Below, piece by piece: positions 43,074 to 54,654 of a stretch of DNA of 64,000 nt. A program made the translations under genes and the position numbers. The DNA lies in NCBI GenBank assembly GCA_016584305.1, contig JACEEZ010019105.1:27501-91500 (forward strand), given 5' to 3'. Under the pieces are notes generated by a model. That model worked only from the letters and a program-made list of their open reading frames with translations, was not told the origin of the DNA and searched no databases. How positions within the stretch are numbered: position 1 is the first letter of the stretch; each line of letters starts with the position of its first letter. This DNA comes from Chionoecetes opilio (lineage: Eukaryota > Arthropoda > Malacostraca > Decapoda > Majidae).

Positions 43074-44646
43074 ATGGCTCTGATCTCTGACGCTGACGTG
43101 GCTGAATTTTTGCGTGGCCAGCCCACGCGCGATGACGTATCTAAATTAACCGTGCCTGAGTTACGTTTGATAGCTCAAAGCTTTGATCTGGCGGATGTTT
43201 CCCGCTATGTTAAGACTGAGCTCGTTAGCATAGTCTTGCAGCAGTTAGAGCTGGACCAAGATCTACTAGGAAGTGAGGCGAGTCCACCCCACCCCGTAGA
43301 GAACGTAAACGAGGTGCCGGAACCCATGAGCCCAGAAGGCCACAGGGGCGCTTCCGGACCCGATGGGGATACTAGACGTTTGGAGCTTCAGCTCAAGCTA
43401 GAGGAAGCTAAAACCCGCACCCTCCAGAACCAAATCCGATTAGCAGAACTAGGAACTGAGAGGAATGGCAATTCGGTTTTAATCCTCTCACTTCGATATG
43501 GGGAAAGCACTCAAGTTAATCCCACCTTTTCAAGAAAGTCAGGTGGATGATTTTTTCGCGAGTTTTGAGCGTTTGGCAACGCGTCTTTCTTGGCCTCGTG
43601 ACCATTGGACGCTGCTCCTGCAACAAAATTTAAAGGGCAGGGCGTTGAAAGCGTATATGTCTCTTCCAGACGAGGATGCTAAGGAGTATTTTCACGTAAA
43701 GAAGCAGGTACTTCAGGCGTATTCCTTAGTACCTGAAGCTTACCGGCAGAAGTTTAGGACGCTGAGGAAACTCCCAGAAGGGAGCCATTTAGAGCTGGCC
43801 CGTGCCCTGAGAGAAGCATTTGCGAACTGGAGAAGGGCATCTGAAGTGGGAACATTCGATCAGCTGGTGGAACTAATATTACTGGAGGAGTTTTCCAACG
43901 TAGTTCCTCGTGAAGTAGCTACTTATTTGTCGGAGAAGGACAGTAAAACAGTTGAGGCAGCAGCAACCCTAGCGGATAAATATATGTTGGCCAAGGGAGA
44001 TAGACACACTTTTTCGTCTCGTCAGGGAAACTGGTCATCTAACTCTTTCCCTGCGAAGGGAAGAGGAGGATTTCATGGCCAGCCTGGACCACGCACCCCC
44101 ACCCAGGGTATTTCGAAGCCCTCTTCAGATACTAACCCAGCAGTTCTTTACAGTTGTACCTCCTGCGGCAAAACAGGACACACCGTTGACTTCTGTTGGA
44201 GTCGGCTTCGTCGAAACGGTAAGAATAAACCTGTTCATACTATAAGTACTGTTCCTGATGATGCTGATGTTGAACCAAGTGAAAATGTTAAACCAGTGGG
44301 TTTGATTCGTCTTCGAGGAGAGATGGAGGAAGTAGAGTGCCCAGTTGTAGAGGCACCTCGCGCCAGCAAGCCCGAGGCTGGTTACGAAGCTTTTCTCTCC
44401 TCAGGCACAGTGTCGAGTGGCGGGGAGACAAACCCAGTCACTATTTTGCGCGACTCAGGGGCGCTGCAAACCCTGATCCGGGCGGGTATTATAGCCGGTG
44501 AAGACACAGGGACGTTTGTGGTTTTGTCTTCTATAGGAGGACAGAGTTCAGCACCGTTAGTGCAAATAACCCTAGATTCAAATTGTTTTGCAGGGATGGC
44601 TCAAGTAGCCGTGGTGAGTGAATTGCCCGTAAGGGCGTGGACATGA
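43074..44646 (+). pseudogene. Gmr1-like Gag and protease start (copy 2)
   Basis: Starts at the ATG at 43074. Domains are as in copy 1: SAP-like N-terminus, coiled coil, capsid with SCAN-like region, CCHC knuckle, protease ILRDSGA. One shift at about 43480 (GGG to GG and CCC to CC relative to copy 1) and another at about 44631 (AAA to AA) break it. The capsid frame itself is intact, including the KEYFHVKKQV junction that is broken in copy 1. Confidence 0.88.
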
Positions 44647-45768
44647 TTCTTGGGAATGATTTGGCCGGCGGAAGGATGGGTAATTTGTCCCCGCCGGTAC
44701 TGCAGGCACAACCCAGTGCTTCGTCAGCTTTACTGCAATTAGAGTCTGAAATGCCACAAACTTTCCCTTTTTGCGCTGTCACGCGCTCGATAGCAGCAAA
44801 AGCCCATTCAGCTGAGTCGTTGCAGGTCCAAGATTTGGACGGGAACGTTGATGAAGGAGACTTAGACGTCTCTAGTTTATTTGTCGACCCCTCTTCTCTC
44901 TCTTCTCCTTTGTCCTCAGGTGAGCTGACCACCGGAAGACAGGCGTTGGTAGCGGCCCAGAAAGAGGACGAAGGTCTTACGGCCGATGCTGGAACAAGCT
45001 CAGGAGTCGAGGAGAGACACCGGGCCCACGACCACGTACTACTCCAAAGAAGGGGTGTTGTGTAGGAGGTGGCTGCCCCCAACCTTTTCTCAGGCGGACG
45101 CTTCGTGGGCGGCCGTGGAACAAATTGTTGTGCCTACTCCCTACCGGCCACACTATTTGGAACTGGCCCACGACGGACGGTTCGCCGGACACCTTGGCTC
45201 CCGCAAGACGCTGGCCAAAGTGAGCCGGTGTTTTTTTTTGGGCCGACCTAACGACGTGACGTCGCTAGACACTGCGGGGAGTGTCACGTTTGTCAGAAGG
45301 TAGGCAGGCCGAACCAGAAAATTCCGCCTGCCCCTTAGTGAAAATTCCCCACTGCCTGAACCGTTTTCTAGTCTTCAGGTGGATGTGGTGGGTCCGTTGC
45401 CAAAGACTTCGAAAGGCAACGAATATATCTTGACCATAATCGACACAGCGTCACGTTATGTGCACGCCGCTGCTCTTAGGAAACTCTCGGCGGCAGCTGT
45501 GACGAAAGTGTTGTTAGATGTTTTTGCCACCTTTGGGCTTCCAAGTAGAGTCCAAACGGACGGAGCTTCCTATTTCAAGGGTAAAGTTTTTCGGGAATTT
45601 GTGAGGGGGTTGGGAATTAAACATTCAGTTTCTAGTCCTTACCACCCAGAGAGTCAGGGAGCGGTGGAGCGTAGTCACCAAACCATGAAATGTATCCTCC
45701 GAAAATTTGCTTGTAGAAATCCTCGTCTCATTGGGATACGGACTTGCCGTACCTTTTGTTTGTTATGA
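44637..45768 (+). pseudogene. Gmr1-like protease-integrase (copy 2)
   Basis: Three frames (44637-45065, 44986-45303, 45379-45768) carry the MILGND protease end, the integrase zinc finger and the catalytic core. The zinc finger is damaged: after KVSRCFF the CxxC pair is scrambled by indels around 45238-45300. The core with the D, D and E residues is preserved at 45379-45700. A change near 45712 shifts the frame once more. Confidence 0.85.
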
Positions 45769-47750
45769 GGGACATGCCATCGGAGAGTACAGGCTTCAGC
45801 CCCTACGAGCTCGTTTTTGCTCACAGAGTAAGAGGTCCTTTGTATCACCTCAAGGAGAGAATGTGGGAAGCTGGTGACGAGGGTTGTAGCTTGTTGGAAT
45901 GGGTTGGGGAATTTAGACATAAATTACTTAGGTGCTGGCACATAGCTGCAGAACACCTGGCCGAATCACAGTCCCGCGCGAAGTGCTGGTACGACAAGAG
46001 GGCGAGACAGCGGGAGTTTAACCCGGAAGACATGGTACTTGCTCTCCTTCCTTTCCGAGGTAACCCTTTTCAGGCCAAGTTTAGTGGCCCGTATCGTGTC
46101 CTTAAAAAAATTAGTGACACCAATTACGTGATAGCCACCCCGGACCGTCGTCGTGCCCAAAGTTTATGTCATGTGAACATGCTCAAAGAGTATGTTGCTT
46201 CTTCCTCTGGGGACCCTCTGGGGGCCTCTGTGTGTCTCTCCGGCCCGTACTCACCGGCCGTCGAAGAGGAGGAAGAAGAAAACCCTATGTGTGGGGCCAG
46301 CGCGATACCCTTGTTCCCGGGGGAGACTTGGTTAGGTAACGCAACGGCCAAGGACACCCTAAGGGACATAACTAGTCACTTGACGGACACTCAGCAGCAG
46401 GATCTGCTTGCCATTATGGGCCGTTACCCCCAGGTGTTCGGTGACAAGCCTGGCCGCACCTCCATAGTGGTCCATGACATCGAAGTGGGAGACGCGGCTC
46501 CGATTAAGCAATCACCTTATAGGGTTCACCCTCGCCGAGCTTCTTTAATTGAGAAGGAGATCGATAGCATGTTGGAAATGGGGCTCATTCGCCCTGGGGC
46601 GAGTGAGTGGTGCTCTCCCGTTGTGCTCGTCCCCAAAAGTGATGGTAGCCAGAGATTCTGCATAGATTTCAGAAAGGTAAATAATGTCACCAAGAAAGAT
46701 TCTTTTCCTTTGCCCAGAATCGAAGAGTGTATTGAGAAAATTGGGCGATCCAAGTTCATTACAAAGGTAGACCTTCTAAAAGGTTTTTGGCAGATTGGTT
46801 TGACCCCAAAGGCTCAGGAGATTTGCTGTTTTTCCACGTTAGGACAAACGTATCTTCCCCTTGTTCTACCCTTCGGGTTATGTAATTCGCCCTCCACTTT
46901 TCAACGGCTGATGAACTTGGTGCTGGCCGGCATACCTAAGATAGCAGTTTACTTGGATGACGTGCTTGTATACTCCGATACATGGGAGGAGCATAGGAAC
47001 CAGCTAGAATCCTTGTTCACCGCTCTCCACAAGGCGAACCTAGTAGTCAACCTATCAAAGTGTTCTTTCGCTCATGCTCAAGTTCAATATCTGGGACATA
47101 TGGTAGGACTCGGGGAATTGTCACCCCCTTCAGTCAAAGTGGAAGCTATCTTTCAGATGCCTGCTCCTCAAACAAGAAGGCAGGTCCGTAGATTCTTGGG
47201 TGCCGTGGGGTACTATCGGCGCTATGTTAAAAATTTTGCGGACTTGGCCTTACCTCTCACAGAGCTGCTTAAAAAGAACCGTCCCTTTAAATGGAGCAAA
47301 GAATGCGAGGAGGCGTTTCATGGTTTTCAAGGTGTTTTGTGTAGCTATCCTGTCCTCACCTCTCCCAGTTTTGACCAGGAATTTAAGTTGGCGTGTGATG
47401 CAAGTGACAGGGCGGTGGGAGCTGTGTTACTCCAGGAAGACAGACAGGGTGTCGACCACCCGGTGGCATACTTCAGCAAGAAGTTGTCACCCGCTCAGCA
47501 GAATTACGCTGTAATCGAGAAGGAACTTCTGAGTCTTATCTTGGCTCTTAACCACTTTAACTTTTACCTCCTTCCTTCAGAACATATCACTGTTTTCTCA
47601 GACCACCGCCCTCTCAGTTATTTGGCCAATTTCAAGCTGAAGAATCAGCGCCTGACTCGTTGGAGTCTCTTCCTGCAGAACTATAATCTTTCTATTACCC
47701 ATGTAAAAGGGATTGACAATGTGATCCCTGATCTGTTATCACGCCACTAA
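45744..47750 (+). CDS. Gmr1-like integrase C-terminus, RT and RNase H (copy 2)
   Basis: This open frame of 668 codons, with no true start, is a continuation of the polyprotein. Residues 1-130 are the integrase C-terminal region (TGFSPYELVFAHRVRG, GPYRVLKKISDTNYV). RT follows: WCSPVVLVPKSDG, VDLLKGFWQIGLT, LPFGLCNSPSTFQRL, active-site YLDD at about 46950, YLGHMV and RRFLGAVGYYRRY. RNase H follows with LACDASDRAVGA, YFSKKLSPAQQNYAVIEKE, SDHRPLSYL and DNVIPDLLSRH. The stop is at 47748-47750. RT after integrase, with RNase H last, is the diagnostic order. Confidence 0.92.
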   Translation: MPYLLFVMRDMPSESTGFSPYELVFAHRVRGPLYHLKERMWEAGDEGCSLLEWVGEFRHKLLRCWHIAAEHLAESQSRAKCWYDKRARQREFNPEDMVLALLPFRGNPFQAKFSGPYRVLKKISDTNYVIATPDRRRAQSLCHVNMLKEYVASSSGDPLGASVCLSGPYSPAVEEEEEENPMCGASAIPLFPGETWLGNATAKDTLRDITSHLTDTQQQDLLAIMGRYPQVFGDKPGRTSIVVHDIEVGDAAPIKQSPYRVHPRRASLIEKEIDSMLEMGLIRPGASEWCSPVVLVPKSDGSQRFCIDFRKVNNVTKKDSFPLPRIEECIEKIGRSKFITKVDLLKGFWQIGLTPKAQEICCFSTLGQTYLPLVLPFGLCNSPSTFQRLMNLVLAGIPKIAVYLDDVLVYSDTWEEHRNQLESLFTALHKANLVVNLSKCSFAHAQVQYLGHMVGLGELSPPSVKVEAIFQMPAPQTRRQVRRFLGAVGYYRRYVKNFADLALPLTELLKKNRPFKWSKECEEAFHGFQGVLCSYPVLTSPSFDQEFKLACDASDRAVGAVLLQEDRQGVDHPVAYFSKKLSPAQQNYAVIEKELLSLILALNHFNFYLLPSEHITVFSDHRPLSYLANFKLKNQRLTRWSLFLQNYNLSITHVKGIDNVIPDLLSRH

Positions 47751-47807
47751 TGACAACTGAGAAAATGGTAATCAGACAATTTTGTCCTCTTACCATTTTC
47801 TTTCTTT

Positions 47808-47818
47808 GTGGGGAGGTC
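47808..47818 (+). other. Polypurine tract of Gmr1-like copy 2
   Basis: GTGGGGAGGTC lies immediately before the TG of the 3' LTR. Confidence 0.65.
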
Positions 47819-49292
47819 TGTCACGACCGTGACGGCTGGGTTTCACATGATGTACCATATAAGGGATTTCCCATGTTTAATTTAGTATGTTTTAATTTTG
47901 TTCATGTCTAAGTTTCCCGTTTTCTTTGTTGTGAGGATCTGTGGTGTCTCGGATAATTTTTGTCTCGGATGAAAACGCCGCCGGGAAGGAAAACGAGAGT
48001 GAAATTTGTTCGTGTTCCCTGTCACGTAGGCCAGGATCCATTAGAATGGCTTTGTTTTATAGTATATAGTTATATAGGTTTATACCATGCTTTAGGGAAA
48101 TAGCCAGAGGCCTAATTGTACCGCCCAAAGTCAGTATTACGTTTTTACCTCATAATTCCTTATTTCAATAATCATGAGGCCAAATACTTTCATACTAGGA
48201 AGTAGGGTTAGGTGGGATGTACGTTAGTGGTTAGATATAGGTTTTGTTTCCCACAGTTTTCGGGAAGGAAGGTTTGGAATGCCATGTTGCACATGGAAGG
48301 TCGCCAGCGGCCTTGGTTCTCACATAAGCTTAGTTTTCACTTATACCATCGTTCTAGTATCTTTTCAAGTGTATTAAGTGTTTTTTTTCATAGGTTTCCT
48401 TTGTTTAAAGAATACGGGCGGCCGTTGGCCGCCCGGCTTTGCCGGTCCAGGAAGCCGGCAGAGCCGAGGATATATATAGGAGGCGGTGACCTTACCCCGA
48501 CACACTTGACCTGAGCCGACTGACTTGACCAGAGACGCCGGGATGGACGTCAGTTGTTCACCCATAATTTTCGACGGTACGGGTGAACACGTAGTGGGTG
48601 CTTGGGCGATCCCAAAGTGGTTGTGAGGTAAGGTGTGTTTCGTTTTGTTTCCTCTGGCCAACAGTGATCAATTTTAGGTGTTTGTGCCTAAAGGGGAGTG
48701 ATTGTTGGTGTGCTGTCGAGTCATGGGAATTTTAGTGGAGATAAGAGTTTAGGCGTGTGTTTTTCCTGTTAACTCAATTTTAGTGAAAGTGTTTTTTTGT
48801 GATTGTATTTGTCGGAGTTCGGGAAAAATCAGATAAGTTTTTCCTTTCCTTGTGTGGCGAATAGCAGTCGAATACTGTCCGTTTTATGTGTTAGACAGGA
48901 GCACTTTTGCCTTGTGTGTATTTTTGTTTCTTTAGAGTTCTAATGACTAGGTTATCAACGAGCTGTCTTGATAACAGTTTTAAGAGTGAGCGTGTACATC
49001 TTAATTAGTTTTCTTTATCCATGCGGTGTGTTTCTTTTTATGGCCAACCATAATTAAATGAAGTAATAAAGTGTTAACGTTGTTCTGTTTGATAGAGCTT
49101 TCATTTCTCATTTTTCTTTTGTGATTAGTTCGTTATTTGGGTATTGTTTTTGACTCAAAGTAATTACTTCACTGGTTACTGGTTTTTATTTTATGTTTTT
49201 TTTTTAATCGACTCCCCCACCGAACCTGAATTTCAATTTTTACTAAGCGTTCATTACTTTAGTCTTGACCGAGAGGGGGGAGATTCGTGACA
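47819..49292 (+). repeat. 3' LTR of Gmr1-like copy 2
   Basis: This 1,474-bp LTR is nearly identical to the 5' LTR; the differences are mainly single-base runs and a few substitutions. TATA at 48470-48478. Confidence 0.92.
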
Positions 49293-51700
49293 TTGTTTAG
49301 AGGATAATGCCTCAGATCCATAGTGATCTACCGCTGCAGCATTAGTGTTGGGGGAAGCCACCACCCCGGGAGGGGGGTCACAAACCCCCGGCTAACACCC
49401 GGTACCCATTAACTGCTGGGTGGACAGGGGCTCGGGTTTTAAGAAAGACCCCCCTGGGTTGAAGTTTTTTTTAAACCTTTCTGTGTTTTTATAGGTCTGA
49501 AAAAAACGAAGGGTTTGAAAGGGTAGGCTTTTTGGGAAACCGGGAAAACTGTCCCCGTTTAGGAATTCTCGCCGACGTCGGGGAAATTTTCCCAAAATTT
49601 TTCATGTCGGCGGGGTTTTCCCTATTTTGGGGACAGTTCTATTTCTTGATCTTGGTTAGGTTATGGGGGTTAGGTTATTTGGCTAGTTGCCCCAATAAAA
49701 GGGTTTTAGGTTAGTAAAAAGGTCCTTACCAGGGGAAACGGGTGGGGGGGAAAATTTCCACGTGGCCCGAGGTTTTTGGTTGGCTTTTCGGGGGATTTTT
49801 CTTTTCCGGAGAAGTTCCAAAAAACCGGCCCTATAGTGCAGTTTAAACCAAACACGATCGGTGGTGGTTTTATGAACTTTTCGTTTTCAAAAGGGAAAAT
49901 TAATTAAAACACCTACAAGACCCCCTGGGAAAAATTAAGGTATTATTTAGTGTTTGTAAAAATCCCCCCCTCTCACAAAATCGGGCCCTTGGGGGCCCGG
50001 GGGGAAGCGGGTATTTGGCTGTGGAAAAAAAAGGGCCCCATTGCAACCCCATGTTTTTGAGTTAGGGGGGGTTTTAAAAAAAATTCCCAGATCTGGGGAA
50101 AAAATGTTTTGGATTCTTCTGAGCCCAGGAGGGGAAACCCCGGGACGATCCTCACAGAATGATTTTAGTTTTGGGTTGGTTTAACTTAGGTTGGGGAAAT
50201 CGGTGGGTCAAGCCCCCACCCTAGGTTGGGTTTAAAAATTTGGCAAAGTTGGGTTTAAATTTTTGGTTTTATGCAAATTTTTTGGGTAAAGGGAAAATTT
50301 ACCCTAGATTAGAAAAATTTTAGCCCTCCTACACAACTCTTAAATACGTTTTTCGGGACGCTTTGATTGTTCCCCCCCCGAAAACCCCCCCTTTCCCACG
50401 GGGCCCCAAACTTTTTGGGGGGAAAGTGAGAGATCTGGGCAAACACTAGAAATTTCCCGAAATGAAAAAAAAAAACAAGGGGGATCTGGGAAGGGGGAAA
50501 AAAACCCCCCCACTGGGGTTTTAGGTTACGTGACAATGCCCAGGTTGGGTTTATTTTAACTAGCAGGGGGTTTCTGGGCCCTCCCCCCCACAGTTGTAGG
50601 AGAGTTTTTGGGTTAAAAAGGGACGAAAAACGCGCCTTTGTACCGCCGTTACTCTTATTTTTTCTGTATTATTTTTTTTCAGTATACTGCGAAATTTTTA
50701 AATAAAATTTCCGGAAAACCCTTAAAAAAAATTTAAATTTTACAAAAGGGAAAGAAATTAATGCCCCCAACCCTTTAGGAGGTTGGGTTTAAAGGTTCGG
50801 GTAAATTTTAATAATCCCCCCGGGGGGGCCGAGGGGGGGGGTTAGGTTCAGTTTTTTTAAAGGGTAATAATGGCCCCGGCAGGGCGGTGCAGACCCTTAG
50901 GGTCTCTGTAAAAATAATAGTCTAGGCGGGACCCGGGATCACTCGGGGGCGGCGAATGCGGGGGGGAACCCACTTTTTTCCCTAAAATTCCGTTACTTCT
51001 CTTTTTTCTGAAAACTGTTTATTATTTCCTGGACAAGTTTTAGTGCTTTTTTTTGAATGAGATACATTGTTATCAAGGGAAAAACGAAAAACCGTAGGTT
51101 TTGAGGGACAAAAAGAAAAAAAAAATAAGGGTTTCCGGAAATAAAAAAAATCGAAAAAGCAAAATTTTAGGAAAAGGGAAAAATGTCATTGTCTAAGAAA
51201 AATAAACCGCGCATTTCCTCTTTCCCATTTTTATTTTATTTTGAAATCAAAAAAAAAAACTAGTGATCACTGGGTTTTTACAGGGGGGGTCTAGAGGGAA
51301 AAAAAAAAAAATCTAGTGTTTGTCACGAAAAACAAAGGTCAGATTCTCTCAAAAAGCATTTTCAAATCAAAAAAAATTTATTTTGTCTGAAAATGGCGAG
51401 GGTAAACTGTAACGAATTTTTCCCCTAGCTTTTTAACAGTTGTTAGGTTGGGGTTATTTAGGGGGAGATAAAAAAAAGCGGGAGGTTGGGCCCTTTGGGA
51501 AAAGTTCTTCCCCTGGGGTAAAGAAGGGGATATTTTGGAAAAGGGGAATTTCTCAAAATGTCTAACAATATGGAAAAACATAATGGCATTGTCAGGACGT
51601 AACCACCCAAAATTGAAAAAGGGGAGGGTAGGGGGGGTGCAAGGTAAAATTTTTTTTGTGTGGCCCCCGGGTTGTGGAAAACGAGGGGAGCCCCCCTACA
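49293..51700. other. Homopolymer-laden, apparently low-quality sequence
   Basis: Runs of four to nine G, C, A or T occur at a density not seen elsewhere in the window, and no reading frame over 85 codons or known motif is present. The first 180 bp still look normal and include a GGTACCCATT...CTGCTGGGTGG-like dispersed-repeat segment (about 49400). I can name no gene here. Confidence 0.6.
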
Positions 51701-53155
51701 GCTAAGGGGGGTCATGGTCGGTTTTGGGGGCCCTACAGCTAAGGGGGGGGTTTATCGTTTTGAGGCCATACAAACTTTAAGGGGGGGGCATGATCGTTGT
51801 GAGGCCCATTCAAACTAAGGGGGGGGTCATGTCGTTTTGAGGCCGAAAAGCTAAGGTGGGGGGATGATCGTTGTGAGGCCATACAGCAAGTGGGGGGCAT
51901 GACGTTGTGGGCCATACAGCTAAGGGGGGGTCATGATCGTTTTGAGGCCATACGCTAAGGGGGGGGCAGCCCTTGTGAGGCCATACAGTAAGGTGGGGGG
52001 CATGATGTTTTGAGGCCATACAGCTAAGGGGGGGCCCTGATCGTTTTGAGGGGCCCTACAGCTAAGGGGGGGTCATGATCGTTTTTGAGGCCCTAAGCTA
52101 AGTGGGGGGGCAGGGTCGTTTTTGAGGGCCGTACAGGTAAGGGGGGGCATGATCGTTGTGAGGCGTACAGCTAAGGGGGGGCATGATCGTTGTGAGGCCG
52201 TAAGTTTAAATGGGGGTCATGATCGTTGTGAGCCCTACAGTAAATGGGGGCATGATCGTTTTTAGGGGCCCCCCAGCTAAGGGGGGGTCATGACGTTGTG
52301 AGGCCATACAGCTAAAATGGGGGCATGATCGTTTTGAGGCCCCTACAGTAAGGGGGGGGTCATGATCGTTGTGAGGCCCTACAGCTAAAGGGGGGGCATG
52401 TCGTTTTGAGGCCATACGCTAAGTGGGGGTCATGATCGTTTGAGGCCCCACAGCTAAGGGGGGGTCATGATCGTTGTGAGGCCATTTCAGCTAAAGTGGG
52501 GGGCATGACGTTGTGAGGCCATAAGCTAAGTGGGGGTCATGATCGTTGTGAGGCCGTACAGCTAAGTGGGGGTTTATGATCGTTTTGAAGGGGGGCCCTA
52601 CAGTAAGGGAGGTCATGATGTTGGGGAGGCCTAAGCTAAGGGGGGTCATGATCGTTTTTGGGCCCTACAGAAGTGGGGGTCAGGAAACGTTGTGAGGCCA
52701 AAGCTTAAGGGGGGGTCATGACTTTTGAGGCCATACAGCTAAAAGGGGGGGGTCATGATCGTTTTGAGGCCCTACAGCTAAGTGGGGGGCATGAAACGTT
52801 TTGGGGCCGTACAGCTAAGTGGGGGGGTCAAAGACCCTTGTGAGGGAAAACAGCTAAGGGGGGTTTTATGATCGGTTTTAGGGGCCCTACAGCTAAGTGG
52901 GGGGTCATATCCCCCCTTTTGAGGCCCTACAGCTAAAGGGGGGGCATGATCGTTTTTGAGGCCGTACAGCTAAGTTTGGGGGGATGGGGCGTTGTGAGGC
53001 CATACAGCAAGGGGGGGTTTTATTTATCGTTGTGAGGCCAAAACAGCTAAGTGGGGGTATATCGTTGTGAGGCCATACAGCTAAGTGGGGGTCATGATCG
53101 TTGTGAGGCCGTACAGCTAAGTGGGGGGGCAGATCGTTGGAGGCCATAAAGAATT
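51700..53155. repeat. 36-bp satellite, about 40 copies
   Basis: The unit is close to GTGAGGCCATACAGCTAAG followed by TGGGGGTCATGATCGTT, repeated head to tail. Length variation is almost entirely in the G run, the T run and lost single bases, which fits poor consensus quality in a tandem array. Frames inside are artefacts. Confidence 0.92.
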
Positions 53156-53621
53156 GGTATTTTGACAAAAAGGAGAATCTAAATGCAATTTTATGTAATC
53201 CGAGTCCCCTGAGGGATGATTTAGTACTTCCAAAACCTTGTTAAAATCCAACTCCCCAAAATTTAAAAGATTTCATTTTGATCAAAAAACTTTTTCAAAT
53301 AATTACTTATAAAATTAAAAATTTAAAATGATGATTTTTAAAAATGTATTTGGCTCATTTTATTACCCAAAAAAAAAAAGGGCAAGACCCTATCCAACAT
53401 AAAATTTTTTTGCTGATAATTTTGTTGCAAAAGGGAAGTGATGAGCAGTTATTAGAATGCAAATGGATGGGAAAAAAAAAGTGATATGTTTGAAATACCA
53501 CTGAGTAGCCCTTTGTACATAAAATATTTATTCAGGTATTTCATTACTTAAAATTTGGATTTTAAACCTGTTTTTGTTGTCAGCTATTATGGAGTATGGG
53601 GAATTTAAGTAATCTAACTGA
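53156..53621. other. AT-rich stretch without genes
   Basis: Nothing recognisable. Confidence 0.5.
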
Positions 53622-53905
53622 GAGCAACAGTGTCACCTAACACACTGGAATGATTCACTAGCAATGAAGTGCAGGGCAACCAAGACTTGAGTGTGGATTG
53701 GAATTGCTACAGTCCTATTGGTGGGTCTGGAAAGCTGTGGCCCAATCTCCTCACAGAGCTGCAGGATCTCATGGCAGGGTAGGTGGTAATACCGTAGGTG
53801 GTGGTTGTCACTGACATCTAGACTCTAGAGGATCAAGCCGATCTCTGAAGACCCTTTCCAAGTGCAGCCTGTCGTGTTCCATTGCCACAAGGAATTCCAT
53901 GATAG
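53622..53905 (-). pseudogene. HARBI1-like (Harbinger transposase-derived) N-terminal exon
   Basis: The minus strand reads ERVFRDRLDPLE, then after a one-base shift SDNHHLRYYHLPCHEILQLC, PQLSRPTNRTVAI and THTQ-like QVLVALHFIASESFQC, then GDTVALS after another shift. This is the conserved N-terminal region of HARBI1 and PIF/Harbinger transposases (RDR-x-DPL, the RY-hydrophobic-LC helix, PT-R, LVAL-F-A-SFQ, GD). TTTTTTCAG just upstream (53906-53914) could be a splice acceptor. No DDE catalytic part is seen nearby. It is either a decayed transposase copy or an exon of a larger gene. Confidence 0.65.
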
Positions 53906-54650
53906 CTGAAAAAAGTTATTATTTTTAATAGGTATGGTTTGATATGGCAGGTTTTAGTTAGATGCACGAACAGTTCATAAGAAAAAAGCCCAAGGTTATG
54001 GAAATTTAAAAAGCTTGAATGCGAATTATTAAACCTGAATATTAGATATCCTACATTACCAATTATCACTCACCTATCCTATCACTTCCCTATCTAAGAG
54101 GTCTCCCACATTGCTTATGTAACCTAATAGTTACAAGTCATTTATATGGTAAGAATATTCACTACCTATATATTTTATTTTAGTGTGGGTTTTGCATATT
54201 ATACTACTATATAAAGTTAGGTAGGTTGCGTATGAATGCTAATACGGCTATACTAGTTACTTGTTGCTGGTGGGCGAGACATTCCTTCTTAAAACCGATA
54301 AATTCTCACTCACTCTTGCTCACCACCTATAATCAACAAACAATATAAGCATATGGACTGACCTACTTGATCTTATCTTATGTTTTGGTTTGATTAAACA
54401 AAATATTTATCCGGGTTGATTAGCTTTTCTTTCTCCACTTACGTACTTTATTAATTATTCTTTTAGATGATGAGAACCCATTGTCTACCGTTATTTTCTA
54501 TTATTAAGTGAAAAAAAGGGTTAGTTTATGGTCCCCTAAAAGCCCGTTCACATCTCCACGACACGACTTGCTCCAGTCAATCCAGTCGGTGCCGACTGCA
54601 GCCAATTTTGCGGGGGCTGAAGCTCCAAAATTGGCGTGGTTGCCACGTAA
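53906..54650. other. AT-rich intergenic DNA
   Basis: No gene or structured repeat recognised. Confidence 0.5.
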
Positions 54651-54654
54651 CCCG

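Larger units (their letters stand above)
41463..49292 (+). mobile_element. Gmr1-like Ty3/gypsy element, copy 2, full length
   Basis: The element is 7,830 bp, with LTRs at 41463-42934 and 47819-49292. TTGT flanks both sides (41459-41462, 49293-49296), a 4-bp duplication, although the left one lies in a TTTG repeat. Internal order is PBS, gag, protease, integrase, RT, RNase H, PPT. One continuous polyprotein of about 1,560 codons (43074-47750) would be expected. Here it is broken by about five single-base indels, nearly all in homopolymers. The LTRs differ only by a few indels, so the insertion is young or the breaks are sequencing errors. Confidence 0.92.

Noticed and set aside
35920..47750. 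Copy 1 and copy 2 as a pure assembly duplication
   Set aside because: They differ by true substitutions spread through gag and pol and by a divergent LTR segment, so at least two elements or alleles exist.
51700..53155. Regularly spaced repeats resembling a CRISPR array
   Set aside because: The unit is purely tandem with no unique spacers, in eukaryotic repeat-rich DNA; it is a satellite.
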